A DNA stretch of 31,266 nucleotides from Paradesertivirga sp965650335 (GTDB taxonomy: Bacteria > Bacteroidota > Bacteroidia > Sphingobacteriales > Sphingobacteriaceae), in assembly GCA_965650335.1 (NCBI GenBank), contig CBFGOI010000051.1, forward strand, positions 1 to 31,266, read 5' to 3'. Positions 7,154-15,777 of the stretch are shown here, piece by piece. The translations under genes were made by a program, and so were the position numbers. The notes beneath the pieces are model-generated. The model saw only the letters and a list, made by a program, of their open reading frames with translations. It did no database searches and was not told the DNA's origin. How positions within the stretch are numbered: position 1 is the stretch's first letter; every line of letters begins with the position of its first letter.

Positions 7154-9073
7154 TTAAAATACCCACCTTACAAAGGCTTCCATTGCCTCATACTCCGCCA
7201 AGCCCAACTCATCATATTCCCGAGCTGTTTGACTGGTTCGTTCCTCTGCCCTTACCCAAAATTCACGCTGGTCTTCGCCCGGAAAAACAGGTCGGTCCTT
7301 TTGCGATTGGTGCTTAAATATCGCATTGCGCTTTTTCAAAACCTGTTTTGGAGACAGAGGAACAGCCATCTGGATTTCGTGGATTTGGAATTCCTGCCAG
7401 GCGCCGCGATACAGCCATAACCAGCAATCTTTAACCCATGCTTCGGATCGCTTTAAACGGCTCAAGGCTTCCAGAACGATATCAAAACAATGTTTATGAG
7501 TACCATGAGGGTCGGCAAAATCGCCGGCGGCGTAAACCTGCTGAGGTTTTATTTTTTGCAGCAGAGCCATAGTGATTTGAATATCTTCTTCGTAGTTGCC
7601 AAGTTTTCCCGTTTTCCCCTGCTCATAAAACGGTAAAGCCATAAAATGGATATTTTCGTCGCTTAGACCCACAAAACGTGCACCTGCGATAGCTTCCCCT
7701 TTTCTTATCAGGCCTTTTACTGTTTGAAGTTCCTTAATATCGGCTTGGTTCGGCTGTTTGGATTCTATAAATTCTCGCATCAAGCTATAGCTTGTTTCAA
7801 CCTTATCAGAATCCGAATTGATTGATTTGCTAAAATCGCGAACAAACTCAACATAACGCAGCGCGTCGTCATCCCAAACAGCAGTATTACCGGAAGTTTG
7901 ATACGCGACGTGAACATCATGTCCCTGATCAACGAGTCGCATAAATGTGCCACCCATTGAAATAACATCATCGTCAGGATGAGGAGAGAAAATAAGACAT
8001 CGTTTTACGCCTGGATTTGCGCGTTCGGGACGCTGACTATCGTCCGCATTAGGTTTCCCTCCCGGCCAGCCTGTAATGGTGTGCTGGATAAGATTGAACA
8101 TCCGAATGTTTATGTCGTAAACCGGACCACTTTCAGTAGCAAGCTGAGCCATTCCGTTAGAATTATAATCCTCTTCGATAAGCTTAAGAATAGGCTTTTT
8201 AACTTGCTTCGACAACCAAATGACAGCCTTCTTAATTAGGGGCTCATCCCAGATGCAATCTTTAACTAACCAGGGCGTGTTAAAACGAGTAAGTTCTGAC
8301 GCCGCATCTGCATCTAATATAAACTCAACTTTGTCCGACTGCTGTAAATAAGTTGCCGGAACATCCGACGAAATTTCCCCTTCTACTGCGTCTTTGATAA
8401 TCGAAGCTTTTTTCCGATTCCAGGCCATTAAGATAATTTCCCGGGCTTTGAATATGGTACCAATACCCATGGTTATGGCTTTGGTAGGAACATTTTCTTT
8501 TCCCCCAAAATCGCGGGAAGCATCAGTGCGTGTTAAATCTGCCAGCGTTACTAAACGAGTGCCCGAGTTTGGAGCTGATCCCGGTTCATTAAAGCCGATG
8601 TGTCCGGTTCGTCCAATCCCTAATATCTGTAAATCCAAACCACCTTGCTGCGTAATTTCTCGTTCATACTGAAGGCAATATTGATGAATTTGTTCTGGCG
8701 GCAGCGTTCCGTCCGGGATGTGAACATTAGATCGCTCAATATCAATATGATCGAACAGGTTTTCATTCATAAACCTAACATAGCTTTGCTCGGCTTGCGG
8801 TTTCATGGGATAGTATTCATCCAAATTGAATGTTACCACATCTTTAAAAGATAAGTCTTCTTCTTTGTGCAAACGAACCAACTCGCGGTAAACACCAATC
8901 GGAGTTACCCCGGTTGCCAGGCCTAACACGGTTCTCTCACCTTTTCTTTGTTTATCACGAATAAGATTGGCAATGCGCCGGGCAACTTCTTTTGAAGCAT
9001 GTGTTTGATCGGGGAATACGGTTACAGGTAGTTTTTCGAAACGAGTTTCTTCGAGCAGGTTTAATCGGGACAT
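7154..9073 (-). CDS. nagB: Glucosamine-6-phosphate deaminase fused to a PIG-L/LmbE-type domain
   Basis: This 639-residue two-domain protein has NagB first (about 1-270) and a PIG-L/LmbE deacetylase-like domain second (about 355-600). NagB converts glucosamine 6-phosphate to fructose 6-phosphate and ammonia. Its motifs are GLATGVTPIG, FNLDEYYPM (Asp85), and GIGRTGHIGFNEPGS with His158. The second domain carries the zinc motif HPDDD at 365-369 and a downstream DPHGTHKHCFD stretch that could supply another ligand. PIG-L members deacetylate N-acetylglucosaminyl substrates, so the fusion could couple deacetylation and deamination, but this is inference. A classical single-domain NagB is about 265 residues. 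A polysaccharide deacetylase gene lies just upstream on the same strand behind a terminator. Confidence 0.93.
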   Translation of the reverse strand: MSRLNLLEETRFEKLPVTVFPDQTHASKEVARRIANLIRDKQRKGERTVLGLATGVTPIGVYRELVRLHKEEDLSFKDVVTFNLDEYYPMKPQAEQSYVRFMNENLFDHIDIERSNVHIPDGTLPPEQIHQYCLQYEREITQQGGLDLQILGIGRTGHIGFNEPGSAPNSGTRLVTLADLTRTDASRDFGGKENVPTKAITMGIGTIFKAREIILMAWNRKKASIIKDAVEGEISSDVPATYLQQSDKVEFILDADAASELTRFNTPWLVKDCIWDEPLIKKAVIWLSKQVKKPILKLIEEDYNSNGMAQLATESGPVYDINIRMFNLIQHTITGWPGGKPNADDSQRPERANPGVKRCLIFSPHPDDDVISMGGTFMRLVDQGHDVHVAYQTSGNTAVWDDDALRYVEFVRDFSKSINSDSDKVETSYSLMREFIESKQPNQADIKELQTVKGLIRKGEAIAGARFVGLSDENIHFMALPFYEQGKTGKLGNYEEDIQITMALLQKIKPQQVYAAGDFADPHGTHKHCFDIVLEALSRLKRSEAWVKDCWLWLYRGAWQEFQIHEIQMAVPLSPKQVLKKRNAIFKHQSQKDRPVFPGEDQREFWVRAEERTSQTAREYDELGLAEYEAMEAFVRWVF

Positions 9074-9150
9074 ACGGTTTTCCTTTTGAAATTAAATATA
9101 GAACTTCTAAAAGTATCGGCAATAATTTGCTGCAAATTTCACAATAAAAA

Positions 9151-9174
9151 AGAGGCTTACAAATGCAAGCCTCT
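9151..9174 (-). terminator. Terminator of the polysaccharide deacetylase gene
   Basis: On the minus strand AGAGGCTT pairs with AAGCCTCT across an 8-base loop, followed by six T residues. It lies 40 bases after the deacetylase stop and 77 bases before the NagB start. Confidence 0.85.
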
Positions 9175-9213
9175 AATTTTATATTCGCACCCATGTGCTG
9201 GCAACGTTCCCTG

Positions 9214-10128
9214 TTAATTCCTTTTACCCGAAAAGCTATTATTGATACTGTTGCTTAAAGTTTTCGCAGACCAATAACCACTTGCTATAATTCTTCTTAT
9301 GGTAAATAAGGGATCATTTTCATCTCGTGAGGTTGCTAAAATGAATGCTGCTTTAAACCCTCTTTTCTTCAATTCGGGAATTGCCTCTTTGTTCCATAAG
9401 CCAAATGGATAAGCAAAATAGTCAATCTTTTTACCAATGATTTTTTCCAAACGTTGGGTTGGCTTATCAATTTGGGTGACCCAATCTTCGGCCTGATATT
9501 TCTTAACGTTTTTATGGTCGTAGGTATGGCTCCCTATTACATTTCCTTCATCCGACAGTTGCTTTATTTGTTCGCTGTTCATATACTTAAACCTGCCCAT
9601 TCTACCGATGGAAACTGTCATTATGAAATAAACGGCTTTAAAACCATGCTTTTTTAATTCTGGGGCAGCTATCGTAAACTGATCGAGGTCGGTATCATCG
9701 AAAGTAAACATTATAGGCTTTGGTGGCAGCGGATCGCCATAAACGAGATAATTGTAAACCTGATCAGGAAGCACTGAAGTATACCCACTATCAGCTAACA
9801 TTTTAACGTGAGCCTTGAAGGTATTAACAGGCGTAATGTAATCTTTAGCTGTTTCAGAATCGCCGGCTCGCCAGTCTCTTATCTGATGATAGCATAGGAT
9901 CGGGACCTGCTTTCTGCTTAGAATGGTCGCTGCATCAGCTGGTTTCCGGTCCTTTTTTTGTTCTGTAGCAGCAGGCGCTGTGCCATTTGCAGGACTTGCT
10001 TGTTTATTCTCTGCGGAAGTTCCAGTTGTATCTGTTGCCGTTTCGGAGTTCTGAGCATTGTTTTGCCCACAAGAAACGGATAGTACAACGATAGGAATTA
10101 AAAGAAGATGTGAAAGACGTTTTAACAT
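9214..10128 (-). CDS. Polysaccharide deacetylase lipoprotein (NodB domain)
   Basis: I start this protein at the ATG at 10128 (304 residues) because it gives a clean lipoprotein signal, MLKRLSHLLLIPIVVLSVSC. An upstream in-frame ATG would add 27 residues without signal character. A low-complexity linker rich in Ala, Thr and Asn follows the lipid-modified Cys. The NodB catalytic domain comes next: FTFDDTD holds the catalytic and metal Asp pair, GSHTYDHKN gives the two metal His residues, and YFAYPFGLWN is the downstream motif. The family removes N-acetyl groups from chitin-like or poly-GlcNAc chains, or peptidoglycan; the substrate here is unknown. It lies between the TerC-family gene (87 bases upstream) and its own terminator. 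Confidence 0.88.
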   Translation of the reverse strand: MLKRLSHLLLIPIVVLSVSCGQNNAQNSETATDTTGTSAENKQASPANGTAPAATEQKKDRKPADAATILSRKQVPILCYHQIRDWRAGDSETAKDYITPVNTFKAHVKMLADSGYTSVLPDQVYNYLVYGDPLPPKPIMFTFDDTDLDQFTIAAPELKKHGFKAVYFIMTVSIGRMGRFKYMNSEQIKQLSDEGNVIGSHTYDHKNVKKYQAEDWVTQIDKPTQRLEKIIGKKIDYFAYPFGLWNKEAIPELKKRGFKAAFILATSRDENDPLFTIRRIIASGYWSAKTLSNSINNSFSGKRN

Positions 10129-10215
10129 GATGTTTTGATATTTTAATGAGCTATAAGATATTCTAAAAAAGGATTTGTATTTGGTGGCAGAATTTTCAAG
10201 GTATCTCAAATAACT

Positions 10216-11064
10216 TTATCTGGATTTCTGCCCCTCATCAGATTCGGACACTATTTGATCCTGATGTTCGAGGACATATTCTGCAGAATGGGCCACTTCG
10301 GCACCTTCTACAGATTTTTTTGGATAGTTAAAAAGATAAGAAGAGATCACAGGAATAATGAAAATGGCAACGGTAAAAATTGAGATCAGCAAATCTAAGC
10401 TTTCACCTTCAAGAAATTGCGCGAGCGCAGATCCTCCTGCATAATGAGTGTAAACAGAGGCTAGAAGCTTTAATCCCAGAACTCCGATCACAATAAAGGC
10501 AAGCGTTTCCAAAAAAGGAAATCTTTCTATTAACTTAACAAAGGTTTGAGCCACGAATCTCATCGCCAGAATTCCAATAAATACGCCTATATAAATCAAA
10601 GGCATATGATCTGTAAACGCAACGGCCGCAAAAACATTATCAATCGAGAAAGCTAAATCCATTACTTCTACTAATGCTACCGTCGACCAAAAGGTGCCCA
10701 TCACTCCTACTGTTGAACGATAGATCCAGCTTCTGTTTTTATCGACAGATTCACTTTCATTACTGTTTTTCCCTTTGAAATAATCAATAACAAGCCAGAT
10801 TAGATATAAACCACCCAAAGGTTTTAAAAACCATATTTTAACCAACCAGCTGGCTATCAGCAAGCAGATTCCGCGAAAAACATAAGCACCGATTATTCCA
10901 TATTTTAAAGCCCTGTTGCGCTGCTCTTTAGGAAGATCGAGTACCATGGTTGCCAGAACTGCGGCATTATCAACCGAAAGGAGACTTTCAATTACAATTA
11001 AGTTTAAAATAATTAATAAGCCTGCTTGTATGTCATCGCCTAAGATGGTATGCAAAAAATCCAT
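10216..11064 (-). CDS. TerC-family integral membrane protein
   Basis: This 282-residue polytopic protein belongs to the TerC family (Pfam TerC, related to Alx and YkoY), members of which are linked to tellurite resistance or metal ion export, particularly of manganese. Several hydrophobic segments are visible. The conserved acidic membrane motifs are SVDNAAVLATMV near the N-terminus and LAFSIDNVFAAVAFT in the middle. The start at 11064 is chosen because GGAGGAGG lies just upstream; a longer in-frame start adds 15 residues. The C-terminal tail is acidic and polar. I looked for a yybP-ykoY-type manganese riboswitch upstream and could not recognise one. The transported ion is unknown. Confidence 0.9.
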   Translation of the reverse strand: MDFLHTILGDDIQAGLLIILNLIVIESLLSVDNAAVLATMVLDLPKEQRNRALKYGIIGAYVFRGICLLIASWLVKIWFLKPLGGLYLIWLVIDYFKGKNSNESESVDKNRSWIYRSTVGVMGTFWSTVALVEVMDLAFSIDNVFAAVAFTDHMPLIYIGVFIGILAMRFVAQTFVKLIERFPFLETLAFIVIGVLGLKLLASVYTHYAGGSALAQFLEGESLDLLISIFTVAIFIIPVISSYLFNYPKKSVEGAEVAHSAEYVLEHQDQIVSESDEGQKSR

Positions 11065-11068
11065 GTAT

Positions 11069-11076
11069 CCTCCTCC
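11069..11076 (-). promoter_or_regulatory. Unusually strong Shine-Dalgarno before the TerC gene
   Basis: GGAGGAGG lies 4 bases before the ATG at 11064 (the second GGAGG is at 7 bases). Other genes in this window lack such a sequence, as expected for Bacteroidota, so this site decides the start and is notable. Confidence 0.7.
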
Positions 11077-11333
11077 GAGTATTAAAAAGACGTTTTTAAT
11101 AATTCGCAAAGATGTATGTTTTAAATTGTTTCCCGTAACTTATTAGCACATAATTGGAGTTTGTTGTGAAGCATGCCTCTAGGGAAATTCTTTTTCCCCT
11201 TGAGTTAACGAGAATATTACTTTTAAAGAGAAATGATTTATTTTCGCATTTGGATGGAGAAACGAAACAATTGTTCGCCAACTAAAGTAAAAGGAAAGAA
11301 AAATAACCATTAATAAATTACCATCATAGTTTT

Positions 11334-12509
11334 ATGGGAAATCTTAAAAGTATAGTAGATCTGTACAAGGAAAAATATAATTCAGAGCCTTTAATTGTCC
11401 GTTCTCCCGGACGAGTTAACTTAATTGGAGAACATACCGATTACAACCTCGGCTCGGTATTGCCCGGTTCTATCAATAAATATATTTTTCTGGCTATCGG
11501 AGCGAGAGCAGATAATGAAATAAACATTGATGCCGCCGATTATAGCGATAAATTTTCGGCATCATTAACTGCGCTGGAACCGGCCTGGAAACTTTGGCCT
11601 AATTATCTATTAGGAGTGATAAACGAATATAAAAAAGCGGGGAAACTTCTTTCAGGAGTTAATATTGTATTTGGTGGAGATATCCCCGTTGCTGCCGGTT
11701 TATCTTCTTCGGCTGCTATTACCTGCGCTACGGCATATGCAATCAATAGCTTATTCAATTTGGGCTTATCCAGACTAGAAATTGCTAAAATAGCACAGCA
11801 AGCTGAGCATAACTATGTGGGAGTACACTGTGGTTTAATGGACCAGTTTGCAAGTTTATTTGGCAAAGAAGGTAATTTAATTAAACTTAACTGTAACACA
11901 GAAGAGTATTTCTACATTCCTTTTTCGGCGACAGATATTAAAATTGCACTTTTTGATACCGGAGTAAAACACCATTTAGTGTCGTCTGCCTATAATGAAC
12001 GCAGAGAACAGTGTCAAAGTGGCCTTGCACTAATTAAAAAAGTTCATCCGGAAATAAATGGATTGCCCGATGTTACAGAAGAAATGCTGGACAAGTATGT
12101 TAAGCCAGTTAATGAGGTTGTTTATAAGCGCTGTCTGTATGTTATTCAGGAGATCGAGAGGCTGGAAAAAGCATGTAAAGACCTGGAAAGAAACGATTTC
12201 AGAGCAGTAGGTGAACTAATGTTTGAAACCCATGAGGGTTTAAAAGACTTATACGAGGTAAGTTGTGATGAGGCTGATTTTTTAGTAGAAACGAGCAAGC
12301 AAATCTCGGGGGTCTTAGGATCAAGAATGATGGGTGCCGGATTCGGGGGTTGTACCATTAACCTTATCGATAGCGATTCTGTGGATGCAGTAGTTGAAGA
12401 AGTAAAAAAGAAATATAAAGAAAAATACAGTCGGGATTTAAAAGTATATATCGCTTCAATTGCAAACGGAACTGAGGAGATTGTGGCTCCGAAAGAAGTT
12501 GTTGTTTAA
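11334..12509 (+). CDS. galK: Galactokinase
   Basis: This GHMP-family kinase phosphorylates galactose at C1 in the Leloir pathway. Its 391 residues match the family. The galactokinase signature GRVNLIGEHTDYN is at 26-38, the GHMP ATP-binding motif PVAAGLSSSAA at 118-128, and the catalytic Asp170 in GLMDQ. The third motif MGAGFGGCTINL lies near the C-terminus. It is divergent from the TerC gene and is followed by a terminator. No galT, galE or galM is adjacent, so the rest of the pathway must be elsewhere. Galactose could come from plant wall polymers cut by enzymes later in the window. Confidence 0.97.
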   Translation: MGNLKSIVDLYKEKYNSEPLIVRSPGRVNLIGEHTDYNLGSVLPGSINKYIFLAIGARADNEINIDAADYSDKFSASLTALEPAWKLWPNYLLGVINEYKKAGKLLSGVNIVFGGDIPVAAGLSSSAAITCATAYAINSLFNLGLSRLEIAKIAQQAEHNYVGVHCGLMDQFASLFGKEGNLIKLNCNTEEYFYIPFSATDIKIALFDTGVKHHLVSSAYNERREQCQSGLALIKKVHPEINGLPDVTEEMLDKYVKPVNEVVYKRCLYVIQEIERLEKACKDLERNDFRAVGELMFETHEGLKDLYEVSCDEADFLVETSKQISGVLGSRMMGAGFGGCTINLIDSDSVDAVVEEVKKKYKEKYSRDLKVYIASIANGTEEIVAPKEVVV

Positions 12510-12526
12510 ATTATAAATACAAAAAA

Positions 12527-12550
12527 CCCTTAGGTCTTTCGATCTAAGGG
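12527..12550 (+). terminator. Terminator of galK
   Basis: CCCTTAG pairs with CTAAGGG, and three inner pairs (one G-T) close a TTTC loop. The stem is followed by CTTTTTTATTT and preceded by six A residues, so it could work in both directions. Confidence 0.9.
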
Positions 12551-12618
12551 CTTTTTTATTTATCAGGATTCCGAATTAAATCAGCAATTATGGTTTCGAT
12601 ACGGCTGAACAGATTAGA

Positions 12619-13137
12619 TTAGCTGGCAATCATTTGACTTTCCTGCCCGATAAGATCGTACTTCTCAAAGGTTTGAACAATGTACTCGTCTACTCCTATT
12701 ATAAAAGTAAGATCAACAATAAGTATACTTCTATTGAAAGAGATGAGCGGAATTCTATCAAAATAACTTCTAATACTCCTTTTCAAACGAACTTCATCTT
12801 CATTGGTATCATACAACTTTATTACAATTGAAGATTTGACAAGCCCTCTTTTAAGCCGATAGTATTCCACCTCCTCCCAGGTAAATTCCCTTGTTCCAAC
12901 ACACTGAAGGCTAGCAGCTGTGATGCTTAAAGCGGGCTGACGCTTGAAAACAGCTACGATAATCCGTCGGTAAATACAGATGAAAAATATGCCAAGAGAA
13001 ATCAAAAGCAATCCGCCTATCGTCGCAAAGAAATTGAAATCATTTAACAGTATAAATATACCCGAGCCTAGAAAAACTCCCAAATTCAATAATACAAATG
13101 ATAATATTCTGAATCTGCTGTAATAATAATTGGTCAT
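12619..13137 (-). CDS. Small membrane protein of unknown function, two TM segments
   Basis: The 172 residues have two close hydrophobic segments at about 10-30 and 36-57 with a short turn between, followed by a soluble domain of alternating hydrophobic strands. That layout, with the motif FTWEEVEYYRLK, is reminiscent of STM3941-type proteins with a PH-like domain behind a membrane hairpin, but the similarity is judged by eye only. It is convergent with galK. No terminator of its own is clear, though the galK hairpin could serve both genes. Function unknown. Confidence 0.7.
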   Translation of the reverse strand: MTNYYYSRFRILSFVLLNLGVFLGSGIFILLNDFNFFATIGGLLLISLGIFFICIYRRIIVAVFKRQPALSITAASLQCVGTREFTWEEVEYYRLKRGLVKSSIVIKLYDTNEDEVRLKRSIRSYFDRIPLISFNRSILIVDLTFIIGVDEYIVQTFEKYDLIGQESQMIAS

Positions 13138-13530
13138 TGCTTATGTTTTAGCTTTCCGGAATTCGAAAACTTATACTCAAATTTATAAAAAAAGTTACCT
13201 TTATCTCGTAATGCTTTGATAAAACACGCTAATAATCATAGGGTTAGGCGATTCATTTCAGAAAGAAACTGCTCGGTTTATTGTCCGTGGTGGCAGATCA
13301 CCTCACGACACTGCGAAAGCAATAGGGATGCTGAACACTATTTGGGGAAATATTGTTGATTATGGAAGGATCGGGAAATCCAAAACAAATCGATCCCGAT
13401 AAGCCGTTAATAGTGCTACTGCCGGAACAGCTTCTGCGTTCAGGGTTTAAATTCATTGCTATGATATGTTCTTTCTATTTTAAGATGTCCCATTTTAACA
13501 GACGCTAAAAATTTGTCGACGTATTTCATT
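13138..13530. other. Gene-poor stretch with possible relic coding sequence
   Basis: No complete convincing gene is present. On the plus strand 13241-13400 can be read without stops as a peptide containing SPHDTAKAIGMLNTIW. A second frame, from ATG 13362 to TAA 13508, reads as 48 residues beginning MEGSGNPKQIDPDKPLIVLL. The two frames abut in a way that would fit a frameshifted gene remnant. I do not recognise either peptide. Confidence 0.35.
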
Positions 13531-13833
13531 TTAAAACATGGTATCTTCATAAAAATCTATCCTATTTTTTAACGAAATAATCTCTTGTTGCATCTGCTCC
13601 ATTTTCGATAACAAATGAATTATTATTTCAATTCCAGCCACATCTATTTCAAGATCCTGAGACAGACGAATAATCTTTTCCAATTGTTGCAGTTGGCTCT
13701 TTTCAATGTACTTTTGGTCATTGAGTATCACGAGCTGTATCAGGCCGGCATCTTCTAATGACCCTATGAATGAGTATTCTATGTGATAAAACGCACAAAA
13801 ATCATTTGCGGCTATTAAGTCTTCGCTTGTCAT
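13531..13833 (-). CDS. cbpM: Chaperone modulator CbpM-like protein
   Basis: This small protein of 100 residues lies 4 bases after the CbpA-like gene. In Escherichia coli CbpM binds the J domain of CbpA and inhibits its co-chaperone and DNA-binding activities. The N-terminal half resembles a MerR-type winged helix (DFCAFYHIEYSFIGSLEDAGLI), and the C-terminal half is a helix rich in Gln, Glu and Leu likely to be coiled. Length, fold pattern and coupling to cbpA all agree with CbpM. Overall sequence identity to the proteobacterial protein is low by eye, so family-level assignment is the limit. Confidence 0.82.
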   Translation of the reverse strand: MTSEDLIAANDFCAFYHIEYSFIGSLEDAGLIQLVILNDQKYIEKSQLQQLEKIIRLSQDLEIDVAGIEIIIHLLSKMEQMQQEIISLKNRIDFYEDTMF

Positions 13834-13837
13834 AGTT

Positions 13838-14746
13838 TCAGGATTGAGACAATTCTTTAAATAACTCTCTTTGCTTATCTGTTAAATTTTGAGGAATTTG
13901 TACATCATACGTAAGATATAAATCGCCGAATTCGTTATCCTTTTTATAAACTGGGAATCCTTTTCCTTTCAATTTCACCTTTGTACCATTCTGCATTTCG
14001 GGCTTAACTTTAAGTTTAACCTTGCCCCCTAAGGTATCTACAGTAATTTCACCGCCCAATACTGCGGTAAATAGATCGAGCTTTACCGTGGCGTACAAAT
14101 CTTTTCCATCTCTCTTGAAACGAGGATCAGGACTTATGAGAAATGTTATGAGCAAATCGCCGGCAGGGCCGCCATTTACACCCGGGCCGCCATGCCCTGC
14201 TATTTTGATGGTTTGCCCGTTTTCAATTCCGGCGGGAATTGTTATTCTGATGTTTTTACCGTTAACGGTAACGGTTTGTTTATGAGTTGTACTTGCTTCC
14301 TCCAAACTTAAATGAAGTTCTGCCGTGTAATCTTGTCCGCGGTATTTTACCTGTCGGCCGTGACCAGAGCCGGATCTGCCCATATCGCCAAACATTGATT
14401 CAAAAAAGTCGGAGAAGTCGCCCGTATCACCGTACGATCCGAAGCCAGCCCCACCTCCGGCATATTGACCACGTGGTCTTGCACTTTGTCCTTGACGTTC
14501 AGCTGCTTCATAAGCCTCAGCCTGCTGCCAGTTTTCACCGTATTTATCATATTTTTTTCGCTTCTCAGGATCGCTCAGTACTTCATTCGCCTCATTTATT
14601 TCCTGAAACTTCTTCTTAGCCCCCGCATCGTTGGGATTAAGATCGGGATGGTATTTCCTGGCCAGCTTTCTATACGCGTTTTTCACATCCTTTTCGGATG
14701 CAGATTTGTCAACGCCTAATACCTTATAGTAGTCAATGTAAGCCAT
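13838..14746 (-). CDS. cbpA: CbpA-like DnaJ co-chaperone
   Basis: This 302-residue class B J-protein stimulates the ATPase of DnaK and delivers unfolded clients. The J domain occupies residues 1-70 with the HPD triad at 33-35 (KYHPDLNP). A Gly-rich linker with GGGAGFGSYGD and DFFESMFGDMGRSG follows, then two beta-sandwich client-binding domains (for example ITIPAGIENGQTIKIAG). The CxxCxGxG zinc finger of DnaJ is absent, which separates it from the housekeeping dnaJ. The downstream cbpM-like gene supports the CbpA name. An inverted repeat lies just before the start. Confidence 0.93.
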   Translation of the reverse strand: MAYIDYYKVLGVDKSASEKDVKNAYRKLARKYHPDLNPNDAGAKKKFQEINEANEVLSDPEKRKKYDKYGENWQQAEAYEAAERQGQSARPRGQYAGGGAGFGSYGDTGDFSDFFESMFGDMGRSGSGHGRQVKYRGQDYTAELHLSLEEASTTHKQTVTVNGKNIRITIPAGIENGQTIKIAGHGGPGVNGGPAGDLLITFLISPDPRFKRDGKDLYATVKLDLFTAVLGGEITVDTLGGKVKLKVKPEMQNGTKVKLKGKGFPVYKKDNEFGDLYLTYDVQIPQNLTDKQRELFKELSQS

Positions 14747-14751
14747 AGAAG

Positions 14752-14774
14752 TACTGTTTTACATCTAAACAGTA
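14752..14774. promoter_or_regulatory. Inverted repeat just upstream of cbpA
   Basis: TACTGTTT (14752-14759) and AAACAGTA (14767-14774) form perfect 8-base arms with a 7-base spacer, 5 bases before the cbpA start. It could be an operator or a leader hairpin over the start region. The regulator is unknown. Confidence 0.5.
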
Positions 14775-14971
14775 TTTAGTGGCATCCTGTTCCAAAAAAA
14801 GAATTCTTTTACACAGCCGAATTTCTTTCGAACATTGCTCTCCTCAATGCTCTGCCACGGCCTTTTGATCAAAAAAACGTTCCAGTATTTTTTCAAGACA
14901 CTGCATAATTGTAGACGAAGCGAACATCTTCTTAACTATTAATTATATATTTATCAAAACTTATAAACAAC

Positions 14972-15673
14972 ATGAAAAAACCTTATTTAGCCTTATTTAT
15001 TTTATTAGTCAGCTCTCTTACATCTTTTGCACAGGTCATTCTAAATCCATATGTAGAAACTGTCGATGACCAGCTTTGCTATATTACAAAAATTGAGACC
15101 ACAGATAAATTTACCATTGTGAGTTTTGAGCATAAAAACAATCTTGGATGGGTAAGATTAGGCGATAAAATTTATATCGAGACACCCGACCATACCAAAT
15201 ATGAATATATAAAATCAGAAGGTATTCCTCTGGCACCAGAGAAGCACGAGTTTAAAGAAGACGAAGAAAGTCTGAATTTTAAAGTCTTTTTCAAAGCCCT
15301 GCCTAGTCACACAAAATCCATTAATATCATTGAAAATGCCGGAGACCGTTACTCTTTTAACTTTTACGGGGTAGATCTTAGTAAATCCAGAACATCTGAT
15401 GTTCAGCAACCGCATACTCCTCTTGCGCAAACACCTTCAGCCAGGTCAGATTTTCCGGGAGCGATGCTTAACGCAATCGGGCCTGCCTACAACATGTTAA
15501 TGAAGTCGATTCTTAATTCTTCATTGGAATATTATAACGAGCCCGGAAAGCTGGCTGAATTGGCTAAGCTGAATAAGAATTATTTTGAAGCGCTAAGGAA
15601 AGAGGGCTTCACTAAAAAACAGGCGCTAAAAATTATGGCTTCAAGTCCTTTATCCAGAGGAATAGGTAAATAA
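14972..15673 (+). CDS. Secreted protein of unknown function
   Basis: A 233-residue protein begins with a clear Sec signal peptide, KPYLALFILLVSSLTSFAQ, with likely cleavage near Ala20-Gln21. The central part reads as short beta strands (QVILNPYVETVDDQLCYITK, TIVSFEHKN, KVFFKALPS). The C-terminal part is helical and polar, ending near EALRKEGFTKKQALKIM. There is no lipobox and no catalytic motif that I can name. It is divergent from cbpA. An imperfect hairpin (CGGATAT / ATATCCG) follows the stop. Probably periplasmic or exported; function unknown. Confidence 0.75.
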   Translation: MKKPYLALFILLVSSLTSFAQVILNPYVETVDDQLCYITKIETTDKFTIVSFEHKNNLGWVRLGDKIYIETPDHTKYEYIKSEGIPLAPEKHEFKEDEESLNFKVFFKALPSHTKSINIIENAGDRYSFNFYGVDLSKSRTSDVQQPHTPLAQTPSARSDFPGAMLNAIGPAYNMLMKSILNSSLEYYNEPGKLAELAKLNKNYFEALRKEGFTKKQALKIMASSPLSRGIGK

Positions 15674-15691
15674 ATTTATATCTCCATTGAA

Positions 15692-15772
15692 CGGATATGT
15701 ATATCCGCGTCGGAAATGAAAGACAAAGATGCTTGTTTTCCGGATCCTGAAAAAGGTATCGGGAAACAAGCA
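15692..15772. terminator. Two hairpins between convergent genes
   Basis: CGGATAT / ATATCCG at 15692-15707 has only a two-base centre. A longer stem has GCTTGTTT at 15731-15738 pairing with AAACAAGC near 15765-15772, plus an inner CCG/CGG. They separate the convergent secreted protein gene and the small acidic protein gene. T-runs are weak, so the terminator role is inferred from position. Confidence 0.45.
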
Positions 15773-15777
15773 CTCTT

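Noticed and set aside
7139..8854. Plus-strand open frames opposite the NagB fusion
   Set aside because: They are shadows of a well-supported gene with catalytic motifs on the other strand.
10129..10209. N-terminal extension of the polysaccharide deacetylase
   Set aside because: It would place 27 polar residues before a clear lipoprotein signal peptide.
11077..11333. Manganese (yybP-ykoY) riboswitch upstream of the TerC gene
   Set aside because: The family often has one, but I could not find its conserved loops on the minus strand here.
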